From positions 1-21,684 of the forward strand of contig JALREG010000035.1 in the NCBI GenBank assembly GCA_023253905.1: DNA of 21,684 nucleotides, in the 5' to 3' direction. The position numbers were made by a program, and so were the translations under genes. Source of the stretch: Burkholderiaceae bacterium (GTDB lineage: Bacteria; Pseudomonadota; Gammaproteobacteria; Burkholderiales; Burkholderiaceae). Of the stretch, positions 15,207 to 21,684 are shown in pieces. The notes under the pieces are model-generated. The model searched no databases. It was not told the DNA's origin and saw only the letters and a list, made by a program, of their open reading frames with translations. Every line of letters begins with the position of its first letter. Positions within the stretch are counted from its first letter, which is position 1.

Positions 15207-16007
15207 TCAGTCTGGGATCGGATCGGCGTCCAGCCTCACCGCAACACCGCGTAGCGCATCACTGGGCGCCGGATAGCGCTTCATGACCAGCGGATCGTGG
15301 CCAGGAATGACATGCGCCGGAGAACTGGCAAGCGAATACACGCGCCGATAGGCCTCATGCATATCGGCCTGGTTATAGATGAGCGGAAACGGTCGATCGG
15401 ACTCGATGTTCGCGTAGAAATGCGAGGCGTCGCTCGCAAGCACCACCCACCCGCGGCGGGTATGCACGCGCACCACCTGTAACCCCATCGTATGGCCACC
15501 TACCCGGTGGAGCGTGATACCTGGCGCGATTTCATCATCACCATCATGAAAGCACACGCGGTCCTCGAACACCCGGTCGACCATGGCTTTCACGTCATTT
15601 ACATCGAACGGAAAACGCATGGGCTTGAAACACATGCAGCGCCCGGTTGCGAACTGCATCTCGCGGTCCTGCAGGTGGTAGCGCGCCCGCCGGAAAAGCT
15701 GCGCATTGCCGGCGTGGTCGTAATGCATATGCGAGATGATCACATCGCTCACCGACTCGGGATCGATTCCTAGCAGTGACAACCCCTGTCCGGGACAGCG
15801 AAGAAAATCGCGTCCGCGCTGCTTGGCAACCTCCTCGGAAAACCCGGTATCCAGCACCCACGTGCGACCGCCTCCCCGAATCGCCCAGACGAAGTAATCA
15901 AGCGGCATGGGCACGTCATGGCTGTCCCCGCCCACAAAGTTGTCGCGCGAACTGCGGTCGTGGTGCGCATACTTGACCGCGTAAATTTCGTAATTGGGGA
16001 GTGTCAT
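15207..16007 (-). CDS. Metallo-beta-lactamase-fold hydrolase, N-acyl-homoserine-lactonase family
   Basis: A 266-residue dinuclear-metal hydrolase. The metal motif HMHYDH lies at 93-98 (His93, His95, Asp97, His98), with His172 (GGHTMG), Asp193 (ASDASH) and His237 (PGHDP) completing the set. This arrangement matches the lactonase branch that includes AiiA-type quorum-quenching enzymes, although many relatives in catabolic operons open other lactones. ATG at 16007 is preferred over the in-frame ATG at 16022 because the latter overlaps the GGAG ribosome site that precedes the former by about 8 bases. It sits in an operon with an acyl-CoA synthetase upstream and a small SCP2-like protein and an alpha/beta hydrolase downstream. 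Lactone hydrolysis before or after CoA activation is a plausible role. Confidence 0.92.
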   Translation of the reverse strand: MTLPNYEIYAVKYAHHDRSSRDNFVGGDSHDVPMPLDYFVWAIRGGGRTWVLDTGFSEEVAKQRGRDFLRCPGQGLSLLGIDPESVSDVIISHMHYDHAGNAQLFRRARYHLQDREMQFATGRCMCFKPMRFPFDVNDVKAMVDRVFEDRVCFHDGDDEIAPGITLHRVGGHTMGLQVVRVHTRRGWVVLASDASHFYANIESDRPFPLIYNQADMHEAYRRVYSLASSPAHVIPGHDPLVMKRYPAPSDALRGVAVRLDADPIPD

Positions 16008-16060
16008 CTGGCAGATCTCCATTAAGAATTCGATGCAAAACCTGTAACAGCCTCAGCCGA

Positions 16061-17656
16061 TCAGGTGAAACGGCGGATCAGATCGTCTTTGCGCACTTTG
16101 CCGGTGATGGTGAGCGGCAGATCGCGCTCCTCGATCACCAGAAACAGTTTCGGTCGTTTGTATCGTGCCAGTTCGCGGGTGCACAAAGCCCGCACGGCCT
16201 CGAGATCGATCACCGCCCCTTGCTTGGGCACCACCACCGCGCCGAACACTTCCTCGAGTTCGGGATCAGGGAGCGGCACACAATAGGCTGCCATCACGCC
16301 CGGGTGTCCGGTGAGCACCTGTTCCACCTCAACCGGCGACACATTCATGCCACCCGTCTTGATCATTTCCTTGATCCGCCCCCGAAAATAAAGGTGCCCG
16401 GTGGGTCCGAACAGACCGAGATCGCCCGTACGGAAATAGCCCTGCTCATCAAAGGCCTCACGGGTGCGCTCGGGATCCTTGTAATACTCCTTGAGCACAT
16501 GACCCTTGACGCGGATTTCTCCGATCTCGCCGGGTGCGCACTCCAGCCCGGAGCTGCTGTCGATCACCCGGATATCAAAGCCCGCGAGCGGCTGGCCAAT
16601 GCTGGTCAGCCGCAGCGCCAGATCGTCAGCTGCATCGGTGACCGTGCAGTTTCCGTAGGTTTCGGTGAGTCCGTAGATGTTGCAGATCTCGGTGAGGCCG
16701 GCATCGACCAGGCGTCGGATCTGATCGGGTGTGCCGATCGTGGCGCCCCCCCGCATGGTGCGAAGCCGCTCTCGCCGATAACCGGGCGCACTGAGGAGCG
16801 CCTCAGCCATGTTGGGCGTGCCATAGAACATCGTGCAGCGTTCACGCTCGATCAGTTGGAGGGCCACTTCGGCGTCAAAGCTTTCCTGAAGCACAATGCA
16901 GCCGCCGTGCGTATAGAGGTTGAAGAGCGCGTTTTCGCACCCCAGCCCCCAGAAAAGCGAGACCGCCAACCACAATCGATCGTGATGCGTGACGTGCTGG
17001 CGCTGACCGATCTGCCACATGTTTTCAACCAGCCCGCGGTGCTGCACGACCACCCCTTTGGGTAGCGCGGTAGAACCCGAGGTGTAGAGGATGTAAGCGG
17101 GATCATCGGGTTTCACGGCCGAGCGCGCTTCGTTCAGTCGGGTCGCAGTGGCAGAATCGGGCTCGCGCAGCGCATCGGTCCAGCGCAGATCGCCGTCGCG
17201 CACGTCTTCGCCCACCACCAGCAGGCGCTCGAGTTGAGGCAGTCGGGACTCGGCTCGCAGTTCGTCGATCATTGCGCGGTAATCGTGCCGCAGAAACCGG
17301 CCGGTGGTGACGAGGAGGCGCGAGTCGGAATGCTCCAGCACATAGGCGAGTTCCCGGGCCGTCACCCAGGTATTGACCGCCACCATCACCGCGCCGATGG
17401 AGGTGATCGCAAAGTCGGCAATGATCCACTCGGGGAGGTTGCCCATCAGCACGGCCACCTTGTCGCCCTTACGGATACCCGCCTGCAGAAGGAATGCAGC
17501 CACCTGGTTCACCGCCCGCTCGAGGCCTTGATAGGTGAACCGGTCATGGGCCCCCACCACTGCTTCGCGATCCGGATAGCGGTTCGCCATCTCGGTCACC
17601 AGCGCAGGGATGGTCAGGCTCGTTGGAGCGAGTTCGGGCGGGGCAGGCTTTTGCAT
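16061..17656 (-). CDS. Acyl-CoA synthetase (AMP-dependent ligase)
   Basis: A complete 531-residue acid:CoA ligase of the class I adenylate-forming family. The P-loop YTSGSTALPKG is at 191-201, YGLTE at 328-332, RTGDLG at 409-414, GRIKEMIKTGG from 426, and the catalytic Lys520 sits in a canonical TITGK. All elements are intact. ATG at 17656 is chosen because the first conserved residues follow it and a TATACT box lies 36-41 bases upstream; the frame is open another 82 codons upstream without domain content. It heads the four-gene minus-strand unit ending at 13943 and diverges from a 3-hydroxyisobutyrate-dehydrogenase-family gene. It is only distantly similar to the ligase at 1-1701. The substrate is unknown. 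Confidence 0.95.
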   Translation of the reverse strand: MQKPAPPELAPTSLTIPALVTEMANRYPDREAVVGAHDRFTYQGLERAVNQVAAFLLQAGIRKGDKVAVLMGNLPEWIIADFAITSIGAVMVAVNTWVTARELAYVLEHSDSRLLVTTGRFLRHDYRAMIDELRAESRLPQLERLLVVGEDVRDGDLRWTDALREPDSATATRLNEARSAVKPDDPAYILYTSGSTALPKGVVVQHRGLVENMWQIGQRQHVTHHDRLWLAVSLFWGLGCENALFNLYTHGGCIVLQESFDAEVALQLIERERCTMFYGTPNMAEALLSAPGYRRERLRTMRGGATIGTPDQIRRLVDAGLTEICNIYGLTETYGNCTVTDAADDLALRLTSIGQPLAGFDIRVIDSSSGLECAPGEIGEIRVKGHVLKEYYKDPERTREAFDEQGYFRTGDLGLFGPTGHLYFRGRIKEMIKTGGMNVSPVEVEQVLTGHPGVMAAYCVPLPDPELEEVFGAVVVPKQGAVIDLEAVRALCTRELARYKRPKLFLVIEERDLPLTITGKVRKDDLIRRFT

Positions 17657-17830
17657 GATTGGGTTGGAAACACCCCAACAGGGGCGCGGCAAGTATAGGC
17701 AAACCTGGCGCCGCGCGGCCATAACGGAATCACTTTCGGATCGCCCGCTTCTCAAGCCGCGGATCCGATGCGATCCTTCGGCCTGATCGGCGATGACCGA
17801 CCGGGTCAGCCGCGTATCTCGGAGATTGCA
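17657..17830. promoter_or_regulatory. Divergent intergenic region with a -10-like box and leader hairpin
   Basis: On the minus strand TATACT (17697-17692) matches the -10 consensus in 5 of 6 bases, but no good -35 box precedes it. Between it and the acyl-CoA synthetase ATG, GTTGG (17663-17667) and CCAAC (17675-17679) form a small hairpin that could lie in the mRNA leader. For the plus strand I see only the ribosome site (GGAG, 7 bases before the ATG at 17831). Confidence 0.35.
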
Positions 17831-18724
17831 ATGAATCTGGGCTTCATCGGATTGGGAGCCATGGGTGTGCCCATGGCCGAGCGCCTGCTCGATGCCGGGC
17901 ACACGCTGGTTGTGTTTGATGTCAACCCTGCTGCCGCCCAGGCTTTGGCCGCCCGTGGCGCGAAGGTTGCCGCCTCAGTGCGCGAGGTGGGCGACCAGGT
18001 GGATACGGTGCTGCTGTCACTGCCCACACCGCAGATCGTGAACGACGTCTGCACGGCGGCGACTGGCCTCATTCACGGTAGCGCCGTGCGAACAGTGGTC
18101 GACCTCTCCACCACCGGCACCTCAATGGCGCGTTCGGTTCAGGCTGCACTCGCTGCGCGGGGTATCGAGTTCATCGATTCACCGGTATCGGGCGGACGAA
18201 ACGGTGCGATCAAGGGCACGCTCGCGGTGATGGTCTCGGGGCCCAAGGCAAGCTTCGAGCGCCTCTCCGATGTGCTGCGTCACATCGGCAAGCTCTTCTA
18301 TATCGGCGCCGAGCCCGGCATGGCGCAGACCATGAAACTCGCCAATAACCTGGTGTCGGCGGCATCAATGGCCATCACCTCCGAGGCGGTGGCCATGGGG
18401 GTGAAAGCCGGGCTGGACCCCAGGATCATGATCGATGTGATCAATGCGGGGAGCGGCATGAATACCGCGAGCCGCGACAAGTTCCCAAAGGCTGTTTTGC
18501 CGCGCACCTTCGACTTCGGCTTTGCCACCGCGCTGATGTTCAAGGATGTGGATCTCTGCATGCGCGAGGCTGCGGAGCTGGGCGCCAACATGCCGGTGGC
18601 GGACGCCGTCCATGAAATCTGGCGACAAACCAACGAGGTGTACGGCGGCCCTCACGATTTCACACGGATTGCCCAGTTTGTCGAAGCAAGAATGGGCGTG
18701 GTGATCAAACCGAACGAGGGCTGA
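17831..18724 (+). CDS. 3-hydroxyisobutyrate-dehydrogenase-family oxidoreductase (first copy)
   Basis: A 297-residue beta-hydroxyacid dehydrogenase, the family that includes 3-hydroxyisobutyrate, tartronate semialdehyde and 6-phosphogluconate-like enzymes and oxidises or reduces beta-hydroxy acids with NAD(P). The Rossmann motif GFIGLGAMG is at 4-12, the substrate-binding DSPVSGG at 116-122, and the catalytic lysine is Lys169 in MKLANN. Length is typical. ATG at 17831 has GGAG 7 bases before it; the upstream extension of the frame lacks domain content. It is a single plus-strand gene between two minus-strand units, divergent from the acyl-CoA synthetase. The substrate subtype cannot be told from motifs. 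Confidence 0.94.
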   Translation: MNLGFIGLGAMGVPMAERLLDAGHTLVVFDVNPAAAQALAARGAKVAASVREVGDQVDTVLLSLPTPQIVNDVCTAATGLIHGSAVRTVVDLSTTGTSMARSVQAALAARGIEFIDSPVSGGRNGAIKGTLAVMVSGPKASFERLSDVLRHIGKLFYIGAEPGMAQTMKLANNLVSAASMAITSEAVAMGVKAGLDPRIMIDVINAGSGMNTASRDKFPKAVLPRTFDFGFATALMFKDVDLCMREAAELGANMPVADAVHEIWRQTNEVYGGPHDFTRIAQFVEARMGVVIKPNEG

Positions 18725-18880
18725 TCGCGAGGCAGTCACCGCGCGGGCGCGGGGCGCGGCAATCGCTCCTCGCGTCGCGAGCCCGGCGGCCGGGCCGGCT
18801 CAACGCTGCCAGCCCCGGGGATCCCCCCGCGGGGCAGTCGTGCGCAGCAACAAAGTCCTCCAGGCACTGCCTGCGGCGGA
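18725..18880. terminator. GC-rich convergent intergenic region with hairpins
   Basis: No gene is seen. Two stable hairpins are present: GCCCGG/CCGGGC at 18781-18795 with a 3-base loop, and GCCCCG/CGGGGC at 18812-18835 with an inner GGG/CCC pairing. Neither is followed by a T-run. Together they may end transcripts from both sides or stabilise them. Confidence 0.35.
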
Positions 18881-19426
18881 TCAGAGCTCGCGCGTCTCGA
18901 ACGTGCCGGGAAGAATCAGCTCGATCATCTCGCAGTCGTCGGAATAATCGAGCACCGTGTGCGGGATCGAATTGGGCTGGATCCAGCAGGCGCCTGCCTC
19001 GAAGCGCTCGCGACGGCCATTGTATTCGCCCTCCATCCAGCCCTTGAGCATGTACAGGAACTGGAACTGGACGCCATGAAGATGACGGATCGACACCACC
19101 GCCGGATCGCAGGGGCCGTGCAGTCGGATGACATGCGCCTGAACCACGCCACCGGTTGCCTTGCTGATTCCCAGATCGCGGTACGAGGCGTAGGAGCGAA
19201 GACCTTTCCGAAACTGCTGACCTTTGTCGCTCGCGTGGGCGGCCATGAATTTCTGCGGCTTCCAGCGGGTAACCGCGGGCACCTTCAGGGTCGGTAGCGC
19301 AGCGGGCTTCTTGGCTACGGGCTTCTTGGCTACGGGCTTCTTTGCGGCGGCTTGCTTTGCCGCAGCTTTCTTCGCTGCGGGTTTCTTCGCAGCCGCCTTG
19401 CTGGCGGCCTTCGCTGCAGTGGCCAT
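18881..19426 (-). CDS. Cupin-domain protein with histone-H1-like Ala/Lys-rich N-terminal tail
   Basis: A 181-residue protein in two parts. Residues 1-44 are almost entirely Ala, Lys and Pro in AAKKP-type repeats, as in bacterial histone-H1-like proteins. Residues about 50-181 form a single cupin barrel: RHLHGVQFQFLYMLKG gives His115 and His117, Gln replaces the usual metal-ligand Glu in this motif, and a further His is at 156 (IPHTV). An upstream SYRDLGISKATGG segment precedes the barrel. The function is unknown. The tail could bind nucleic acid or other polyanions, or simply be a disordered extension. ATG at 19426 has GGAG 8 bases upstream. It is the last gene of the minus-strand unit starting at 21493, 20 bases after an SDR. 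Confidence 0.88.
   Translation of the reverse strand: MATAAKAASKAAAKKPAAKKAAAKQAAAKKPVAKKPVAKKPAALPTLKVPAVTRWKPQKFMAAHASDKGQQFRKGLRSYASYRDLGISKATGGVVQAHVIRLHGPCDPAVVSIRHLHGVQFQFLYMLKGWMEGEYNGRRERFEAGACWIQPNSIPHTVLDYSDDCEMIELILPGTFETREL
19310..19410 (-). repeat. Imperfect tandem repeats coding the Ala/Lys tail
   Basis: The DNA coding the tail is a run of related 12-18-base units. On the plus strand the clearest is GGCTTCTTGGCTACG, present twice in tandem, followed by diverged copies containing TTCTTCGC and CTTTGC. Such a tract could change length by slippage or recombination. Confidence 0.7.
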
Positions 19427-19446
19427 GGGGGATCTCCAGGAAAACG

Positions 19447-20169
19447 TCAGACAGAGCCCAGCGGCCTCAGCTCGATGAGGTCGGGACAGAGGTTGGGCGT
19501 GGATTCAAGCGCATAGACCACCGCACTGGCCACCTCGTCGGAGGTGAGCGGCGAAAAGCGGCGCGCCTGCATGGCGGCAACGACCGCGGGGTGGTCACTG
19601 CCTTCGCGGATGTTGGTGTCAACCATACCGGGCGCCACCTCGGTGACCTTGATGCCAAAACCCTGCAGTTCGAGCCGAAACGAGCGCGCAAATGCAGAGA
19701 GCGCGTGCTTGGTGGCGCAGTAACCCGAGGCCAGCCGATACACCTCGCGCGCGGCGATGGAGGTCATGAACACGATGTGGCCGGACTGCCTCGCCACCAT
19801 ATGACGGGCAACGCGGCGCGTGAGTTGTACCGCCGCCATGACGTTGGTCTGAAACATCCAGGCGATGTCATCGTCGGACAGATCCATGAGCGGCGCATAA
19901 CGCAGCACCCCTGCGTTATTGATGAACACGTCGCAGCGGGCGAAATGGCCATCGGCATGATCAAGATAAGCCTTGTCATTGAGATCGCCAGGAAGCACTT
20001 CAATCGATCCAGCGGGCGCCTCATTGGCGAGCGACTGCAGCGCATCCAGACGCCGCCCCATCGCAATCACGGTATCGCCGCGACGGGCAAACATGAGCGC
20101 ACAAGCGCGGCCGATGCCGGCCGAGGCGCCCGAGACCAGGATCGTTCTTTTATGCGATGAGGCAGACAT
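19447..20169 (-). CDS. SDR-family oxidoreductase (YdfG-like type)
   Basis: A 240-residue short-chain dehydrogenase with an intact classical active site. The cofactor motif SGASAGIG is at 13-20, paired arginines 39-40 after the second strand favour NADP, NNAG is at 84-87, and the catalytic set is Ser137, Tyr150 and Lys154 (YCATK). The pattern resembles the YdfG/3-hydroxy acid dehydrogenase branch, which acts on serine, 3-hydroxyisobutyrate and related 3-hydroxy acids. That would suit the neighbouring 3-hydroxyisobutyrate-dehydrogenase-family gene, though the subtype is uncertain. ATG at 20169 has AAGGAA 6 bases upstream. It lies 17 bases after the cupin gene and 20 bases before the tailed cupin gene in one minus-strand unit. 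Confidence 0.92.
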   Translation of the reverse strand: MSASSHKRTILVSGASAGIGRACALMFARRGDTVIAMGRRLDALQSLANEAPAGSIEVLPGDLNDKAYLDHADGHFARCDVFINNAGVLRYAPLMDLSDDDIAWMFQTNVMAAVQLTRRVARHMVARQSGHIVFMTSIAAREVYRLASGYCATKHALSAFARSFRLELQGFGIKVTEVAPGMVDTNIREGSDHPAVVAAMQARRFSPLTSDEVASAVVYALESTPNLCPDLIELRPLGSV

Positions 20170-20186
20170 AGGGATTCCTTTCCGGT

Positions 20187-20570
20187 TCAGCCCTTCACAT
20201 ACTGGGCATCGGTCACCGGCTCTTTCCAGTCGGTCTTACCGATTGAAATGGCCAGGTGCATCATGAAGCTATTCGTATCGGCGCCATGCCAGTGGCGCTC
20301 GCCCGGTCCGATCCAGACAACATCGCCAGTCCGGATGCGCTGGGGTTCGTGGCCGTCCTCGCACACCCATCCGCTTCCGCCCACCACATGCAGAACCTGT
20401 CCCACTTCGTGCTGATGCCAGTGCGTGCGAGCGCCTGGCGAGAAAAATACGTTATTGATCTGGACCCCCTGGGTGAAGGGCATGACTGGGTCTCCCCACA
20501 CACCGCCGGTGAAGGTACCGCCACGCATTTCTGAATTGGCGCCTTCCTGGCGCGCATGCATCACTTTCAT
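20187..20570 (-). CDS. Small cupin, similar to metal-dependent hydroxynitrile-lyase-type cupins
   Basis: A 127-residue single-domain cupin. The barrel motif GARTHWHQHEVGQVL gives His52, His54 and Gln58 as probable metal ligands, and GDVVWIGPGERHWHGA gives His93 and His95. This His-x-His, Gln, His layout and the closing WKEPVTDAQY match what I recall of the manganese-dependent hydroxynitrile lyase cupins of acidobacteria. Most relatives in genomes are uncharacterised and many sit beside SDR genes, so the native reaction may be something else. ATG at 20570 has GGAG 8 bases upstream. Its neighbours in the same unit are a 3-hydroxyisobutyrate-dehydrogenase-family gene (32 bases upstream) and an SDR (17 bases downstream). 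Confidence 0.9.
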   Translation of the reverse strand: MKVMHARQEGANSEMRGGTFTGGVWGDPVMPFTQGVQINNVFFSPGARTHWHQHEVGQVLHVVGGSGWVCEDGHEPQRIRTGDVVWIGPGERHWHGADTNSFMMHLAISIGKTDWKEPVTDAQYVKG

Positions 20571-20602
20571 TGAGATCTCCTGAAAAACTTCAAAAAAGAA
20601 GG

Positions 20603-21493
20603 TCAGCCATTCACCCGGACGCCACCACTGGCGTCGCCGATCGCATCGACCACCCGATTACTGATCTGGTCTCCGTAGCCCAGCGCCGTTCCAAGACCAA
20701 AGCTTGCCAGCGGACCGGCTGAGTTGAGTGAAGCAATACCCAGCTCGCTCGCCATTTCAGCGTAGAGCACGATGTCTTTGGTCATGAGCTTGCCAGTGAG
20801 CCCGCCTTCCAGATAGTTGCCCCGAATGATATGGGGAAAGCGGTTGAGGCTCGCAAAGTTCACCCCACTACTGCTGTTGATCACATTGAGAAGCTGCTGA
20901 AGATCCAATCCGGCCTTGCGGCCAGCGACCATGACTTCGGCCGTCGCAGCGAGCGTGACGGCATTCAGAAAATTATTGAGAAGTTTGGTGGCATGGCCAT
21001 TACCGGTTGCGCCCATATGAACCACCTTGGCAGCGAAGTGCCGGAACACCGGATCAAGCGTGCCGTCCACACCCGCGGGGCCGCCGATCATGAGCGTGAG
21101 CGTGCCTTTGTCTGCAGCCGCGGCGCCACCGGAAATGCCAGCGTCGACCAACACCGCGCCGCGCTCTGCAAAGAGGGCTGCAAGCCGACGCGTGGAACGC
21201 GGCGCGGCCGTGGACAGATCAACGATGGTCTGCCCCGCTCGGCAATGCGCGAGAAGGCCGGCATCACCCTCGACCACCGCTTCCACCGCATGGCTGTCAG
21301 GCAGCGACAGCAGGATCAGGTCACAGGCCTGAGCGATCTGTGCGATGGACGAGGAAGGCGTTGCGCCGCACTGCTCGGCCTGCCCGGCGCGTACATCAAA
21401 ACCGAGCACACTCAGCCCACCGGCCACCAGTCGACGCGTCATCCGCCCACCCATATTGCCCAGGCCTATGAATCCGATCGGCTTCATACTCAT
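20603..21493 (-). CDS. 3-hydroxyisobutyrate-dehydrogenase-family oxidoreductase (second copy)
   Basis: A 296-residue beta-hydroxyacid dehydrogenase. The Rossmann motif GFIGLGNMG is at 7-15, the substrate motif reads DAGISGG (117-123) in place of the common DAPVSGG, and the catalytic lysine is Lys170 in TKLLNN. It is clearly divergent from the copy at 17831, so a different substrate is likely. The start is ATG at 21493 (a second ATG follows two codons later). The TGA of a preceding minus-strand frame lies directly before it (TGAATG), so translation is probably coupled to an upstream gene of which only the last codons remain. It is the first complete gene of the minus-strand unit that ends at 18881. 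Confidence 0.93.
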   Translation of the reverse strand: MSMKPIGFIGLGNMGGRMTRRLVAGGLSVLGFDVRAGQAEQCGATPSSSIAQIAQACDLILLSLPDSHAVEAVVEGDAGLLAHCRAGQTIVDLSTAAPRSTRRLAALFAERGAVLVDAGISGGAAAADKGTLTLMIGGPAGVDGTLDPVFRHFAAKVVHMGATGNGHATKLLNNFLNAVTLAATAEVMVAGRKAGLDLQQLLNVINSSSGVNFASLNRFPHIIRGNYLEGGLTGKLMTKDIVLYAEMASELGIASLNSAGPLASFGLGTALGYGDQISNRVVDAIGDASGGVRVNG

Positions 21494-21562
21494 TCATCGC
21501 CCCCGTGCAGCTTTTCTGGCCACTCTGGTGGCACGCTTGGCCGGCGCCTTGGTCGCCTTGGT
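21494..21562 (-). pseudogene. Truncated C-terminal tail of an upstream Ala/Lys/Arg-rich protein
   Basis: The minus-strand frame ending in TGA at 21496-21494 reads TKATKAPAKRATRVARKAAR followed by two residues. It is rich in Ala, Lys and Arg, like the tail of the cupin at 18881. The frame is interrupted by TGA at 21565-21563, exactly where the sequence character changes. The stop abuts the start of the downstream dehydrogenase gene. I read this as the C-terminus of a gene cut off by the junction described for the window end, but 22 residues are little evidence. Confidence 0.4.
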
Positions 21563-21684
21563 TCAACTCGACTGAGGGGACGTTGTACTCACAAGGCGAT
21601 ACAGGATATATCAGCGGCAACGCATACGGCGGAGCTTTCATTGTCACTGATGGAACGGCAAATAATCGCGTATCCACAAACATA
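21559..21684 (+). CDS. Partial phage-tail-fibre-like reading frame, open at the window edge
   Basis: The plus-strand frame from 21559 reads WFNSTEGTLYSQGDTGYISG, then FIVTDGTANNRVSTNI at the end. The W-[YF]-N-x-x-EGT pattern followed about 20 residues later by DGTxNNR is typical of lectin-like (LamG-type) segments in phage tail fibre and tail proteins. The frame is open to the right edge. Its last 84 bases are 39 G/C, far below the neighbouring genes. To the left the same frame becomes implausible (Trp/Pro-rich) and overlaps the opposite-strand Ala/Lys tail, so the true left border is probably near 21556-21575. Confidence 0.5.

Noticed and set aside
16001..17065. Long plus-strand open frame (354 codons) opposite the acyl-CoA synthetase
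   Set aside because: The opposite strand encodes a complete ligase with all motifs; the plus-strand product has no recognisable domain, and long antisense frames are expected in GC-rich genes.
17657..17902. 82-codon N-terminal extension of the acyl-CoA synthetase at 16061-17656
   Set aside because: It would overlap the divergent dehydrogenase gene, adds no conserved sequence, and exceeds the usual family length.
19310..19410. Short repeats as a CRISPR array or mobile-element end
   Set aside because: The repeats are in frame, lack unique spacers of uniform length, and simply encode an Ala/Lys-rich tail.

Overview
The window is GC-rich, densely coded chromosomal DNA with no tRNA, rRNA, CRISPR array or insertion sequence that I can see. 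Gene content points to a betaproteobacterium, most likely in the order Burkholderiales. The main reasons are two Bug-type (TctC-like) periplasmic receptors without their membrane partners, a branched-chain-amino-acid-type ABC importer, many catabolic oxidoreductases, and a histone-H1-like Ala/Lys tail. This placement is an inference from gene families, not from a marker gene.

Layout. (1) 1-2477, minus strand: a short-chain dehydrogenase (SDR) translationally coupled to an acyl-CoA synthetase that runs off the left edge. (2) 2604-4370, plus: a Bug receptor followed by an Asp/Glu-racemase-like protein. (3) 4418-5383, minus: a second Bug receptor. (4) 5561-7919, plus: a second racemase-like protein and two SDRs. 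(5) 8144-13833, plus: an ABC importer (LivH-like permease, a fused LivM-LivG protein, LivF-like ATPase, periplasmic binding protein) ending in a zinc-free quinone-reductase-like enzyme. (6) 17656-13943, minus: acyl-CoA synthetase, metallo-beta-lactamase-fold lactonase-like hydrolase, small SCP2-like protein, alpha/beta hydrolase. (7) 17831-18724, plus: a 3-hydroxyisobutyrate-dehydrogenase-family enzyme. (8) 21493-18881, minus: a second 3-hydroxyisobutyrate-dehydrogenase-family enzyme, a hydroxynitrile-lyase-like cupin, an SDR, and a cupin with an Ala/Lys-rich N-terminal tail. (9) The last ~120 bases hold a different kind of sequence: a phage-tail-like reading frame on the plus strand abutting a truncated Ala/Lys-rich C-terminal tail on the minus strand. 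This looks like a recombination or assembly junction.

Taken together this looks like an accessory catabolic region for uptake and breakdown of one or more organic acids or related compounds. There are two kinds of importer components, two acyl-CoA ligases, four SDRs, two 3-hydroxyisobutyrate-dehydrogenase-family enzymes, two cupins and several hydrolases. I cannot name the substrate. Most enzyme types occur in pairs, and no transcription factor is encoded here. The most unusual element is the pair of racemase-fold proteins, each beside a Bug receptor, that lack both catalytic cysteines of their superfamily.

No stretch longer than 300 bases lacks a gene. The longest gaps are 7920-8143, 5384-5560, 17657-17830, 18725-18880, 2478-2603 and 13834-13942, and each is described below.
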